Assembly: GCF_042453785.1 (NCBI RefSeq)
Contig: NC_091662.1
Span: 935,001 to 999,000 of the forward strand
Source of the DNA: Malus domestica
Taxonomy: Eukaryota; Streptophyta; Magnoliopsida; Rosales; Rosaceae
Direction of reading: 5' to 3'
DNA: 64,000 bases
The notes below the pieces were generated by a model. The model was not told the origin of the DNA. It did not search any database and saw nothing but the letters and a program-made list of their open reading frames with translations. A program made the position numbers and the translations under genes. Shown here piece by piece: positions 33,029 through 43,600 of the stretch (the first letter of the stretch is position 1; every line of letters starts with the position of its first letter).

Positions 33029-33245
33029 TAAAGGGCAAGGATTGTTTGCCCTCCCACTTCCTGCGTCCTCCCGTGCCTTCTGTTTGTATGGTCATGGTTA
33101 AATCACGTCAACATTTTATATTACTATTTATTTTTGTCTTATTATCTCTATGAAAAAACAATATAAAATGTTAACGTAATTTAATTATGACCACACAAAA
33201 CAGGAGGGCATCGGAAGTGGGAGGGCAGACAATCCTTGTCCTTAA
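33029..33245. mobile_element. Harbinger/Tourist-type MITE, copy 1, TAA target duplication
   Basis: A 211-bp element (33032-33242) with ends AGGGCAAGGATTG and CAATCCTTGTCCT. TAA flanks it at 33029-33031 and 33243-33245. The duplicated segment at 30954-30956 has a single TAA and no insert, so the insertion boundaries and the 3-bp duplication are read directly. The body is a near-perfect foldback (CACGTCAACATTTTATATTA and inverse). Confidence 0.9.
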
Positions 33246-33404
33246 ATGCAATCACCTAGATATCATTTAGGGAAATTAACTGATAATAGTTCATTAAATG
33301 TACTGAAATTTCTCTTATATATTATTATAATAAACGAAAAAATAGTTTATTCATCTTCAATAGTATGTGACGTTCTATTTTCGAATATCGTGAATGATGA
33401 GTAG

Positions 33405-33600
33405 TGTTGATGCACAAAACCGGAGGTCTTGGAATAACGTAAATCCGACCGTGAATCTGCAAGAAAGTAAATAACACAAAATGTATTGTGGTTCACCCTA
33501 AGGTTTGGGTTACGTCCACACTGATATTGTATTTACCTGGAATCCGCTTGCTACTTAGTTATATATTAAACATCATTCAGCATGTGAGGGAGACTTTGAT
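33405..33600. mobile_element. LTR-like fragment sharing its start with the one at 54647
   Basis: Begins TGTTGATGCACAAAACC and runs through AACGTAAATCCGACCGTGAATC, GTGGTTCACC and GGTTACGTCCACACTGAT, which recur in order at 54647-54775. It interrupts copy B of the direct duplication. The right end is not defined. Confidence 0.55.
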
Positions 33601-33695
33601 TTCTTTTGGTGTTCGTCCTTTATCTCCGAAAACATCTCACCACCACTGATTTTGTTTGCCAATTTGAATTTTCTAGGAAAGAAAAAAGAACTGGA

Positions 33696-33879
33696 TCTTC
33701 TCCTAAGCTCATGATGGAGATTTTCATGAATAAGCTATCCCGACCGTTCAAATTTGATCTAATAATTGCAATTATTATAACTTTTAGAGGAGTCCATGTT
33801 TGGAGCTGTTGGATCAAATTTCAACGGTACGGATAGACTACTTAGGAGGATTCTTATCCTGAGCTCAGTAGAGGATGGC
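33696..33879. mobile_element. MITE with inverted ends, copy 2
   Basis: Diverged copy of the MITE at 32708. Ends are TCTTCTCCTAAGCTCATGATGG and, inverted, CTATTATCCTGAGCTCAGTAG-like sequence. ACTGGA flanks it on both sides (33690-33695 and 33880-33885), whereas copy A of the duplication has a single ACTGGA at 31284-31289. Confidence 0.7.
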
Positions 33880-33940
33880 ACTGGAGGGAGACTTGAGGGG
33901 ACTGCTCTACTAGAGAATGCCATAGCTAAGGACATCCCGC

Positions 33941-34212
33941 TATAGATCCAAAGGAAAGGACAGACTAAGTGATAGCTCTTATTCCCAACTTGTTTTTTCT
34001 TTGCACCTTCCAAACCAATAGTCGGTCAAACTTATTTTTTAAACTTGGTGCAGTCACTAAATTTTTTATTAGATTCCCAGCAACAATCCCCAACTAACAG
34101 GACTGAACCTTTAGCTGATTAATTAACTAACAACACTGAAACTCATCTAAAAGTGATATATTGGATGATAAGCATCATTGTCACTTATTTTGTCCTTTCT
34201 TTTGGATCTATA
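33941..34212. mobile_element. 272-bp TIR element, inverted relative to the 31351 copy
   Basis: The left terminal repeat (33941-33972) and right terminal repeat (34181-34212) are 32 bp each and match at 29 positions when one is inverted (TATAGATCCAAA at both outer ends). The left flank ACATCCCGC is the same as at 31342-31350, but the body reads in the opposite direction there. The right end abuts the LTR remnant at 34215. Confidence 0.75.
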
Positions 34213-34214
34213 CT

Positions 34215-34464
34215 CTCACCCACACATTCACACGCCAAAACATCCAAATCAGCTTGAATTATTCTGCCATGTTTCCAGTTGGAAATACATATCTCATCTT
34301 TCATAGTAAATTATTATTAAAAGATAATTACAATAAAACACCATAACATTATCCTTTAACAATAACAAAATGAATTATCTTCACTTTTCATCTGACGGTG
34401 TGAAGCTATTTTCACTTAACGACCTTGATTGCATGGGCTGATGGTGTAAATTTGAGTCCAAACA
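34215..34464 (-). repeat. Remnant of the left LTR of the older gypsy-type element
   Basis: Matches 51276-51524 throughout, including CACACATTCACACGCC, CCATGTTTCCAGTTGG and the terminal GTCCAAACA. It is followed by TTGCCCTCCAG, which on the minus strand is a purine-rich tract (CTGGAGGGCAA) in the right place for second-strand priming. The first roughly 750 bp of the LTR are missing on this side. Confidence 0.75.
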
Positions 34465-34790
34465 TTGCCCTCCAGTTTTCTTGAGCATTAGCTCGTAAAC
34501 CGAATGGTTAAGAAAATTAATCATTTATGCCTGACCCTTAACCGTTCAACATGTTATTTGGTTATCCACCCCATTCATTCAAAAGGAAAAACAAAGCGGA
34601 GCCGAAAAACACCAAGCCAAAACATGTTTGCACTCGGCCTAAAGATTTTTTGAACTAATGCCAACAACAAATGACTTTGTGAAAAACCAAGGCCATAAAA
34701 ATTTTAATATTAGCCTAATTCTTTTCCACCAAATGGCCTCTCATAATTTCTTTTTGCTGATGGGCTACTCTGACACACCTAAAGCAAATT

Positions 34791-35001
34791 GGACAAGGAT
34801 TGTTTGCCCTCTTACTTTTGGTGTCCTCCTGTTTGTATGGTCACGGTTAAGCCACGTCAACATTTTATATTACTATTCATTTTTATCCTATTATATCTAT
34901 AAAAAAAATAATATAAAATATTGATGTGACTTAACCGTGACCATATAAAATAGAAAGGCACAAGAGGGCATCAGAAATGAGAGAACAGACAATCCTTGTC
35001 C
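34791..35001. mobile_element. Harbinger/Tourist-type MITE, copy 2
   Basis: Ends GGACAAGGATTG and CAATCCTTGTCC with the same foldback body as copy 1 (GTCACGGTTAAGCCACGTCA and inverse). The flanks no longer show a clean 3-bp duplication. Confidence 0.8.
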
Positions 35002-35356
35002 AAGGAAATTAAGCCTTAGAAATTTATGGTCTTCAAAAGTGGGTAATTTTCTATACCTCCAAGTTTCCAACCTCATTGTGGGGTCCCAACCTAGTTCTCA
35101 TAAACGATACGTCACTAATAATGTAGCTTTTTATTTTTTATTTTTTAACATCCGAGGCCAAAGAAGAAACACGAATTCAACCTTGCCGAGTAGGCCACTT
35201 GTTGAGGAAGAAGAGCAACCATAGACTAGATGATTGGCTTCTATGCTGAATAATCAACAGACAGAACAACGTGGAGAATCAATAACCTCGGCAGCAATAT
35301 ATGACAGTACACAGTACACTAGAACACTTTTCATGTAAGCTAACTTTATATATATA

Positions 35357-35575
35357 GGACAAGGATTGTCTGTCCTCTACTTTCGATGTCATCCTCGTGC
35401 CCTCCTGTTTTGTGTGGTCACGGTTAAGCCACGTCAACATTTTATATTAATTTTTTTATAGATATAATAAGATAAAAATAAATAGTAATATAAAATGTTG
35501 ACGTGGCTTAACCGTGACTACACAAACAGGAGGGCACAGGGAGGGCATGGAAGTGGAGGGTAGACAATCGTCGTC
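35357..35575. mobile_element. Harbinger/Tourist-type MITE, copy 3
   Basis: Ends GGACAAGGATTGTCTG and the mutated inverse CAGACAATCGTCGTC-like end. It was inserted in a TATATATA tract, so the target duplication cannot be told from the repeat. The body matches copies 1 and 2. Confidence 0.8.
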
Positions 35576-35576
35576 T

Positions 35577-35629
35577 ATATATATATATGACAACACACAG
35601 TACACTAGAACACTTTAACTTTATATATA

Positions 35630-35663
<34 letters not shown>
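35577..35663. repeat. (TA)n and (TATG)n microsatellite split by the Tat element
   Basis: TA and TATG repeats end at 35663. The tract resumes after the element at 49138 (GTATGTATATG...). GTATG at 35659-35663 and at 49138-49142 is the 5-bp target duplication of the retrotransposon. Confidence 0.85.
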
Positions 35664-35664
<1 letters not shown>

Positions 35665-36585
35665 GTTGACCCTAGAAATTACAAAGCCTACGTGGCGCGT
35701 AGGCCGAGTATATTCTAAGCTAACTACGTCCTTCGGTGATTGCGGGGCGTGCCAACTCGTCGGCCGAGGCTTGGCCGAGGAGTAAATTTGATGATGCTGC
35801 GTTGGGTCGCGCTACTGACTTCTGCGTCTTGTGATTACGGCCGAGAAAGGAACACGTCTCGGCCTCTTGGGTTCTCGAGCCTGAAGACAAGGCTGCTATT
35901 TCTTACAAAGTTCACGAACCGAATTCGGCTTGCAATGTGCCGAATGTAATAACTGTGACACCTCACCTCGCCGAGAAGGCTAATGAGATGACCTCGACCA
36001 ACAAAGATTCGAAAACCCTTCTCGACCGAGACTTGGATAGGTAATCGACCGTTCTCGCCGCAGTGCTGTTGATGCCAACGGAAGATACTGCGAGACCGAC
36101 CGACTCTACGGTGACAGAGCTATCTATGCCGACTTAAGATATCACCGGTTGCTTCCACAGTGCTGTTGATGCCAACGGAAGATGTGTCAGCGAAAAAGGA
36201 AAAGAAAAAGATCTCAAGTTGTGAGAGTTTGCGCAGGGCAATTTTGTGTTGATTTGCAGAGGGCCTTTTCTGATGCACAGCGTCCCCTATTTATAGTACT
36301 GAACTTTGAATCCGAGTTTAAATCCTACTCGGACTAGGTTTCCCTCTCCGGATCACCTCGACCAGTCCTACATCTACTAGGACTATGAACCTAGTCCTTA
36401 GCTAAGCTGGATTAGTTTCCTGGATATCCGATCCCGTCGAGACTCCCCATTGCACTAGGATTCGTCCTAACCGCCCTAGGTTTGGGCTCCCACGGGTTGA
36501 CCGATTCATGGTCCTTTTGCCGCCCGGCCCCCTGGGCCGAGAGTGATCCTACCCTCGGCCCAAACTATTATTTTGGGCCCAAACA
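35664..36585 (-). repeat. Left LTR (3' LTR in coding direction) of the Tat element
   Basis: 922 bp, equal in length to the right LTR with 9 substitutions by hand alignment and no indels. On the minus strand it starts TGTTTGGGCCC and ends GGGTCAACA. A TATA-like TATAAATAGG lies at about 36288-36297 on the minus strand, a likely promoter within the LTR. Confidence 0.95.
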
Positions 36586-36605
36586 TTGCCCCCTCGCTTC
36601 TGAGG
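36586..36605 (-). promoter_or_regulatory. Polypurine tract of the Tat element
   Basis: On the minus strand the sequence before the 3' LTR reads CAGAAGCGAGGGGGCAA, a purine-rich tract in the position used to prime plus-strand DNA synthesis. Confidence 0.75.
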
Positions 36606-37210
36606 TCCTCGACCTGAAACCTTCGGCCGAGTTTCGGCCTTGAAGAAGCGAATCTACCACTCAGGATCCCAATACCCGAGTTCCAAGGCGCATTTATTGA
36701 GCACGATCGCACGATCTTGATCCTGCCAACCCACTCGCCACGTGGCGTCCTCTAACATGGCCAATCCCCCATAATGACGTCTAAGGCGTGCGGCAGCCTG
36801 AACCGTCTTGCCATCATGACCACTATCTCAATCCGCGAGCCACTACCTCAGTCCGTGAGCCCACTTGTCATTGTGCAGGCGTCGAACCGTCTTTCGTCAT
36901 TAATTTCACCGTCACACGCAATCATGCGCCCCCAAAACCCTAAAACCTTCGGTCTTCTCAACCGCATTTCCCAAATGTTCATCATGATCAACAATTCCTT
37001 CGGTTGATTTTGCCCTTTGTTTTGAATTTCGAACGATTGTTCTTCCCCCCATAACTCTATAAATACCGAAATTCCCTCATTTGTACTTTTACGCTCTCAA
37101 ACTTCCTGAAATCCTCTGCCATTGATTTCTAGTGCATTTCTCCTATTCCAAGTCTTCGTCTTTAAATCCCCAACCCAGACAACCCTTTTACTCCGTGCCT
37201 CTTTCTCACA
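36606..37210 (+). promoter_or_regulatory. Probable promoter and leader of the antisense mobile-domain gene
   Basis: Plus-strand sequence between the polypurine tract and the antisense ATG at 37211. CTATAAATACC at about 37056 is a good TATA box, about 150 bp upstream of the ATG. It is followed by a CT-rich leader. This suggests the antisense gene has its own promoter rather than depending on the LTR. Confidence 0.5.
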
Positions 37211-40200
37211 ATGGCGTCCTTCATCTCCAAGCTTTCCAGGGAATGTGACCAACACCAGAAGATTGTTGATCGGAGCTCGATCAAGACCATCTGGTTTGAA
37301 AACGACATGAGCACCCAGTACCAAATCCTGGGTCCTCTCTTCAAGGCTACAATACCGCCGACTATCATCGGCCTTCTACAGGAGCACTGCCTAACACCCT
37401 TGCTTCAAGGGTTTGAATGGTCGCGATGGGATGCGGCTAAACCCCAAGGCTCCTGGCCCTCGACGACCACATCCTGGGCAGCCTGGGTCGTTCGAATGGA
37501 ACGACTCTTCGGCGAGCAATGGAAGGCCCTTGGCATCTACGACGCCATCCTCCTTTCGTCTATGGAAATCGTCCCCGACAAGGAGCTTCTCCAAGCCGCT
37601 CTGTGCTTCTGGTGCTCGGCCACCAACATGATTGTCCTTCCTCTAGGTCCCATTGGTCCCACCGTCCTGGATATCACTGCCATTCTGGGGACTTCGGCGA
37701 CCGGGATCCCTGTCGACGCGACCCTCTCTGGGCATCCGTCGAATATCGACCTGAAAACGCTCTTCGACCGTCGGGCCTTCGAGACCTTGAACCGTGACGG
37801 TCATATCCCGTCGAAGGAAGATATTCAGAAGCTCCACAAGAACTTCTGCAATTACAACACCCTCTATCTTCACTTCGCCGGCCGAGGAGAAGAAGACCTG
37901 CGAGAGGGAGAGCATGAAGCCTTCCTCTTCTACTGGTACAACAAATACGTTTGTTGTACCAAGTCAAACAAGTGTTTGGTCGAGAACATGCCGGTAGCCG
38001 AAGCCCTGGCTAGTGGTCACGTCTTGGCACTGAGTTCCAATATTCCCGCCCAACTTTTCCGCTGCCTGGCCGAGGCGACCCTCCACAAGGTCGACCCACA
38101 CCAGAATGGTCATCTCTGGGTCTTCCAACTCTGGTTGCAGGTATACTTCACCTCCCTTCGGCCGGCCATAGCTGAATTCTCACCAACAGAGGCGCTTGGA
38201 CCTCAACTGGCCTCTCGACCGACACCTCCCCATCAAGCCGAAGAGGTATTTCGGTACCTCTTCGCTCTCGACGACTTCTCCAACGACGAGTTCCTAATAT
38301 GTCGTCGTCGAGACTATCCTTCCTCCATCAGGCTGCCTACCTCCCCATGGAGCGCGGAGGAGGACGCCGATCTTCGTCAGACCTGGGGGTCGTTTGTGCT
38401 TGCTCGCGACCTCCCTCTCGGCTGTGATAGGAAACGGTCAGGTTGGGAAGTATATCATCCGAACTTCCTTGCCCGACAGCTCGGCTACCTTCAGGGCTGC
38501 CCTATCCCCCTTCTCTCCTCCCGAACGGTCCTAAGCCGTGGACGCGAACCTCGTTCCTCTGAGAAGGAGTGTAGAACCGCCGTGAGGGAATTCCAAGAGC
38601 ACTGCCCAAAATTCCGGCTTCGACCAGCCACCCTAGAAACTCATTGCACCGACACCTTCGGTGAGTGGTGGGAAAATTACACCCAAGAGTTCTTTAGTGC
38701 GCCGGTCGAAGATGTGGTGAGCAGACTCTTCGGCGACCGACCTAAGAAGGCCTCGGCCCCTCATACTCAAGGTACCTGTTCCATTTTCCTCATTTCCATC
38801 AACCTTGCATATTGATTTGCCTTACTGAATTGTCTTTATCTTTTTAGGTAGTCGGCCTTTGAGAAAGACGGAGGCAGTTGCCGCTGCTACGGCCGGGAAA
38901 AAATCGGTCGTGGCCCAAAAGGACAAACCCGCTAGTAGGGCCGTGCTGATCAAACGGCCTCGCCAAGAGGCCGGGCCGGCTATCGAGCCTTCCCCGCCTG
39001 CCAAGCGGGTCAAACAACTGGCGAAGAAAGGTGCACGGGAGATCCACGTTATCTCCAGCCACACGAGGACTCCAAGTGCTTCCCCTTCTCCCGCCGCTGG
39101 CCATTCTGGGGTCGAGAAACAGCCGGCTTCGGCCGTAGAGACGGCCCCAGCGCGGCCTGCCTCTGTGGCCGGCGAATCAGTTGTACCTCCCTCTGTCGAG
39201 AAGGCACCTGTCTCACAACAGGCGGTTCCTTCGACCGAGGGAACCTCTCCCAAGAATCCAAAGCCCTCGGTCTTCGTGTTGGAAGAGAGTGAGGGGAGTG
39301 ACGAGGTCCCGCTGGCGCGTCGTCCTCATACTCGTCGATAACCTCCTCCAGTATCCGAGATGGAGGTTCAAACCGGCCCCTCCCCGGCTAATCGTGGCAA
39401 GCGCACGGTCGAGGAACCGACCCCGGTGGCCGAACCTCTCGTTCCTTCTCAGGACCAGGACGTCCCTGCCTCCACTGAAGTAGCTGCGCCAGTCGGCCCA
39501 TCGGCAGCCGACCGTGGCAAACGGCTGCTCGAGGAACCCGAGGCCACGGCGGAATCGTCGATCCATCCTCAAGACCAAGGCTTCCACATTCCTCCACAGG
39601 AGGTTACCTCGGCTTTTGTAAGTGCCTTCAATTGTCTCCTCCTGATTGCTTTTCTGCTTTAGAATTCTAAACAAGGAAAAACTAAATGTCAGGTGCCTGT
39701 ACATTCTTTTCACCGTCAATTCTATGCGCCGAAGGGCGTTATCTATATTTCCTGGCCGCCTCAGTGGCCATCAAACGTAGATAACCTCCATCGGCCGCGT
39801 GAAGTGAGAAGCAATCTGAGACATTGGGCTTGGCCATTGAGTTCTTTAGGTTCGAGCAATGACCCTGGGGACATGGCCGAGGTCTCCTCTCGGCAGGTAA
39901 AAAAATGACACCTTCTTGCTATTCTTGTCATGACTTCCTTTAAGCTTAACCTTGTCTATTCGTGCAGGCTTCATGGGAGGTTGAATTCAAAGCCCTCATC
40001 TCCAGCACGACTGCAGAGTCCGGCCCTTCGGCCGCTCCGATTGAGGCTGCCGATCCAAGCGCCCTAGCCCAGTTGCGAGAAGTCCTGTCGCTCTCATCAT
40101 CGCAAGTACTTGAGCGCAACGGTCTTGATCTGCTCGGCGTGTGTCTGAACGACCTTGGAGCCGACGGTCGCCTGAGCGGAGATGCCATTGTTCGAGCATC

Positions 40201-40582
40201 GTCTGCCTTGGAGCGTGTTCGGGAGACATTTAGCATCTTCCAGACTGCTCTGAAGGCCGAACAGGACCTGCAAGCCGCCACAGCCGTTCAAGACACCCTC
40301 CGTCCGAAGATTGACGATCTACGGGCAAAAGGAGAAGCGTTAGCCGAGCTCGACCGTCAGATGGCCGAACTAGCAAAACGCCGGTCGGCCATTGCTTCTG
40401 AGCTTGCGAGGGACTTCGAGTCAGGCGGGAAGGATCGCCTAACTGAGTATGCGGCGGCAAAAAAACGGGTCGAATGCCTGAGGCTGGACAAAAAGAATCG
40501 GCAAGCCGAAGTCATCATGGCCGACGTGCGGTGGTTGGAGTTGAAAGCTCTGCTCAGCACTCTTCTTCCCTCGTCTCCTTGA
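37211..40582 (+). pseudogene. Antisense four-exon gene with plant mobile domain, inside the Tat element
   Basis: Exons 37211-38771, 38848-39617, 39693-39896 and 39968-40582, with GT-AG introns and matching phases. They give about 1,050 codons on the strand opposite gag-pol. Exon 1 (520 aa) resembles the plant mobile domain (aminotransferase-like, PMD) found in MAIN-type host proteins: WSRWDA with RMERLFGEQW, LLQAALCFWCSATNM and GPTVLDITAILG. Exon 2 is a Pro/Ser/Glu-rich linker with reiterated ANRGKR/ADRGKR units. The last exon is a predicted coiled coil (EQDLQAATAV to ERL-like heptads, about 130 aa). A TAA at 39339-39341 interrupts exon 2; the same frame continues open beyond it, so it looks like a single nonsense change. 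Antisense extra genes with this domain are known for Tat elements. Their role is unknown; silencing evasion has been suggested for related host-derived domains. Confidence 0.75.
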
Positions 40583-40659
40583 ATGTATTTGACCTACTCA
40601 TTTTTGTAATACCTATCAATTTTAATGGAATGATTTTTTCTACTGGTACAACAAATTTT

Positions 40660-43600
40660 TTATTCACGCATTTCCCATGTGACCGGATAGTATTTCTTCA
40701 AGAACTTCCCATTAATCGGTAATTTGTGAACTACTCCAGTCCGGTCTTTAAGATGATACGCCCCTTTGCCGTATACCTTATGCACAATGAACGGCCCTTC
40801 CCAATTCGGCGACCACTTGCCGAACCTAGGATCTTTTATTCCTACGGGCAACACCGTTTGCCATACCAATTCACCCTCGCCGAACGTTTTCTGTCGTACC
40901 TTTTGATTATAGGCTCGCTCGGCAATCTGTTTTTGTGCCACCAGTAAGTTATAAGCGTCAAGTCGCGCCTCTTCCAAATCTTCTAATTCCTGTCTTATGG
41001 ACTGATTATATTCGGCGCTAAACAAACTACTTTGTTCAATTAATCGCAACGAATTTATGCTCAACTCGACTGGTAGCACCGCATCGTGTCCATAGGTCAA
41101 TGCGTATGGGGTTGTTGCAGTCGCCGATCGGGGCGACGTTCGGTATGCCCATAATGCCTCGTTCAACTTCAAATGCCACATGCCAGGCCTTTCTTTTATT
41201 ATTTTTTCGAGGATGCCAATCAACACTTTATTACTTGCCTCAGCCTGCCCATTCGCCTGTGGATAATACGGTGTGGACTGTTCCAGCCGAATTCTCAAAT
41301 TGGCCGTGTATTCCTTAAACCTTTCGGCTGTGAAGATTGTTCCATTGTCGGTTATGATCGTTTCTGGCACACCGAACCGGGTCACAATGTGTTCCTCCAT
41401 GAAATCGTAAACTTCTTTAGATGTTAACTCGGCATATGATTTTGCTTCGACCCACTTAGTAAAGTAATCAGTTGCGACTATTATCCATGCATGCTTAGCA
41501 GCTCCAGAAGTCGGCGTGATTTTGCCGATTACGTCCATGGCCCATCCTCTAAACGGCCACGGCTTAATGACCGAATGTAGCGATTCGGCCGGGACCCTTT
41601 GTATAGGCCCATGGATTTGGCACTGCACGCATCCTCGTGCAAACTCGATACAATCTTTCAGTATTCTCGGCCAAAAATAACCGTGTCGTCGGAGTAGCCA
41701 TCGCATTTTCCGTCCAGACTGGTGAGCTCCGCATACCCCTTCATGAACCTCTGCGATTGCTCGAGCACTCTCTTGGGGGCCGAGGCATAGCAATAACAAA
41801 CCATCTTCGCCCTTTCGGTACAACTCGTTCTGGTACGTGACATAGTTCGTGGCGTGAGCCCGTGTCCTGCGACTATGTTTTCCGTTAGGATTGTCAAGGT
41901 ACTGCATAATGGGCTTTCTCCAATCATCTGGTACTGCCTCGGCCGCGCAAATTTCTATAGAGTCCTGCCGATCTAACAACGAAGGCAGGGACATGACCCT
42001 GGTGCGTATCACATTGTCTCGACGGAGGATTTGCTGATCAACCAAGGCCGGGTATAATTGTCGTAATATTGGTATCTCCCGGCCTAGCTTGCCCCCCAGG
42101 AGTTGTGCACCGGAGGCGATTTGAGCCAACTCGTCTGCATCGGTATTATGAACCCGAGAAACATGCTCGAATGTAATACCGTCAAAGGACTCGGCCAAAT
42201 AGCTGGCGACCATGTGGTAAGGCGCCAGAGTACAACTCATGCAGCGAAAAGACCCATTAATTTGGTTAATCACTAGTTCAGAATCCCCGAGGACGAGGAC
42301 ACGAGTGGCATGTAGGTCAAGAAGGAGGCCAAGACCAATGACAAGAGCCTCGTATTCGGCCTGATTATTGGTGCAGTCGAAATCCAATCTGAGCGAAAAA
42401 TACCAACGATCGTTGTGAGGAGATTGAATGACGATGCCTGCGCCGGCCGAGGACGAAGTACTGGAACCATCGAAATACATCGTCCAATAGTTATCGCGGG
42501 TCACCACCATGCCGATTTCGACGTCAGCACTCCCAAAACCGTAAGGCGAAGGGTGCTGGGCAAGGAAATCGGCCAACGCCTGTCCCTTCACAGCTTTTTG
42601 CGGCACGTATTGCAAACTGAACTCGGACAACGCCATCGTCCATTTCCCAATTCGGCCCTTCACAATTGGCCGGGTAAGCATGTACCGGATAACGTCGGTC
42701 TGGGCAATGACTTGGGTGACCGACGGGAGCATGTAATGCCGAAGCTTGGATGCAGCGAAGAACACGGCGAGACAGAGCTTCTCAACGGCGGAATAATTGA
42801 TCTCCGGATGACTCAGATTACGGCTGAGGTAGAAGATAGCCTGTTCCCGTCCGGCATCGTTGTCTTGCGCAAAGAGGCAACCGATAGACTCCTCGGCCGC
42901 CGAAATGTATAGCTTGAGAGGCTTACCGCGCTGAGGAGGGACCAGGACAGGTGGATTTGTGAGAGAAACCTTGATCTGTGTAAACGCCGCCTGATGCTCC
43001 TTATTCCACACGAACTTATCTGAGTCCTTGAGTTTCAAAAGTGTGGAAAACGCTTTCATCTTACCTGCCGAATTAGCAATAAATCGGCGTAAAAAATTGA
43101 TCTGGCCGAGTAAGGATTGTAATTGTTTCTTCGTTGTTGGGGGTGGAGCAGTGATGATGGCGCGAGCCTTATTCTCATCGACTTCAATCCCACGATGATG
43201 TACGAGAAAACCAAGAAAATTCCCGGCCGATACACCGAAGGCACACTTGGCAGGATTCATCTTGAGGTTGTGCTGACGCATGCGGAGGAAAGCCTGTCGG
43301 AGATCGTCCAGATGTGTCTGTCGGCGTTTAGATTTGACGACAACATCGTCGATATAAACTTCGACGATGGTGCCAATTAAATCATGGAAGATGGTGTTCA
43401 TCGCCCGTTGGTACGTGGCGCCGGCATTCTTGAGGCCGAATGGCATGACAACCCATTCGTAAGTGCCGAGTGCCCCCGGGCAACGGAAAGCAGTTTTGTG
43501 CACATCGGCTTCGGTAATAAATATTTGGTTGTACCCGGCATGTCCATCCATAAAGGATAAGATCGCATGATTCGCCGCGGCATCGATTAACAGGTCCGAG

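Larger units (their letters stand above)
32938..33965. repeat. Direct duplication, copy B (filled copy)
   Basis: Second copy of the segment at 30862-31385, expanded to about 1 kb by insertions: a Harbinger-type MITE (33032-33242), an LTR-like piece (about 33405-33600) and a second MITE (33696-33879). Confidence 0.85.
34465..35663 (-). mobile_element. Left part of the interior of the older, non-autonomous gypsy-type element
   Basis: About 1.2 kb between the LTR remnant and the insertion point of the younger element. It has no retroviral protein frames. It contains two Harbinger MITE copies (34791-35001 and 35357-35575) and a short tandem duplication with TACACAGTACACTAGAACACTTT on each side of the second MITE. 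It ends in a (TATG)n microsatellite. Confidence 0.55.

Noticed and set aside
33436..33530. tRNA or small RNA gene in the LTR-like piece
   Set aside because: No A/B box pair or cloverleaf; the sequence recurs at 54647 as part of a mobile element.
37211..38815. 534-codon frame as an independent host gene
   Set aside because: It lies between the LTRs of the Tat element and continues through three introns to 40582, so it is element-borne.
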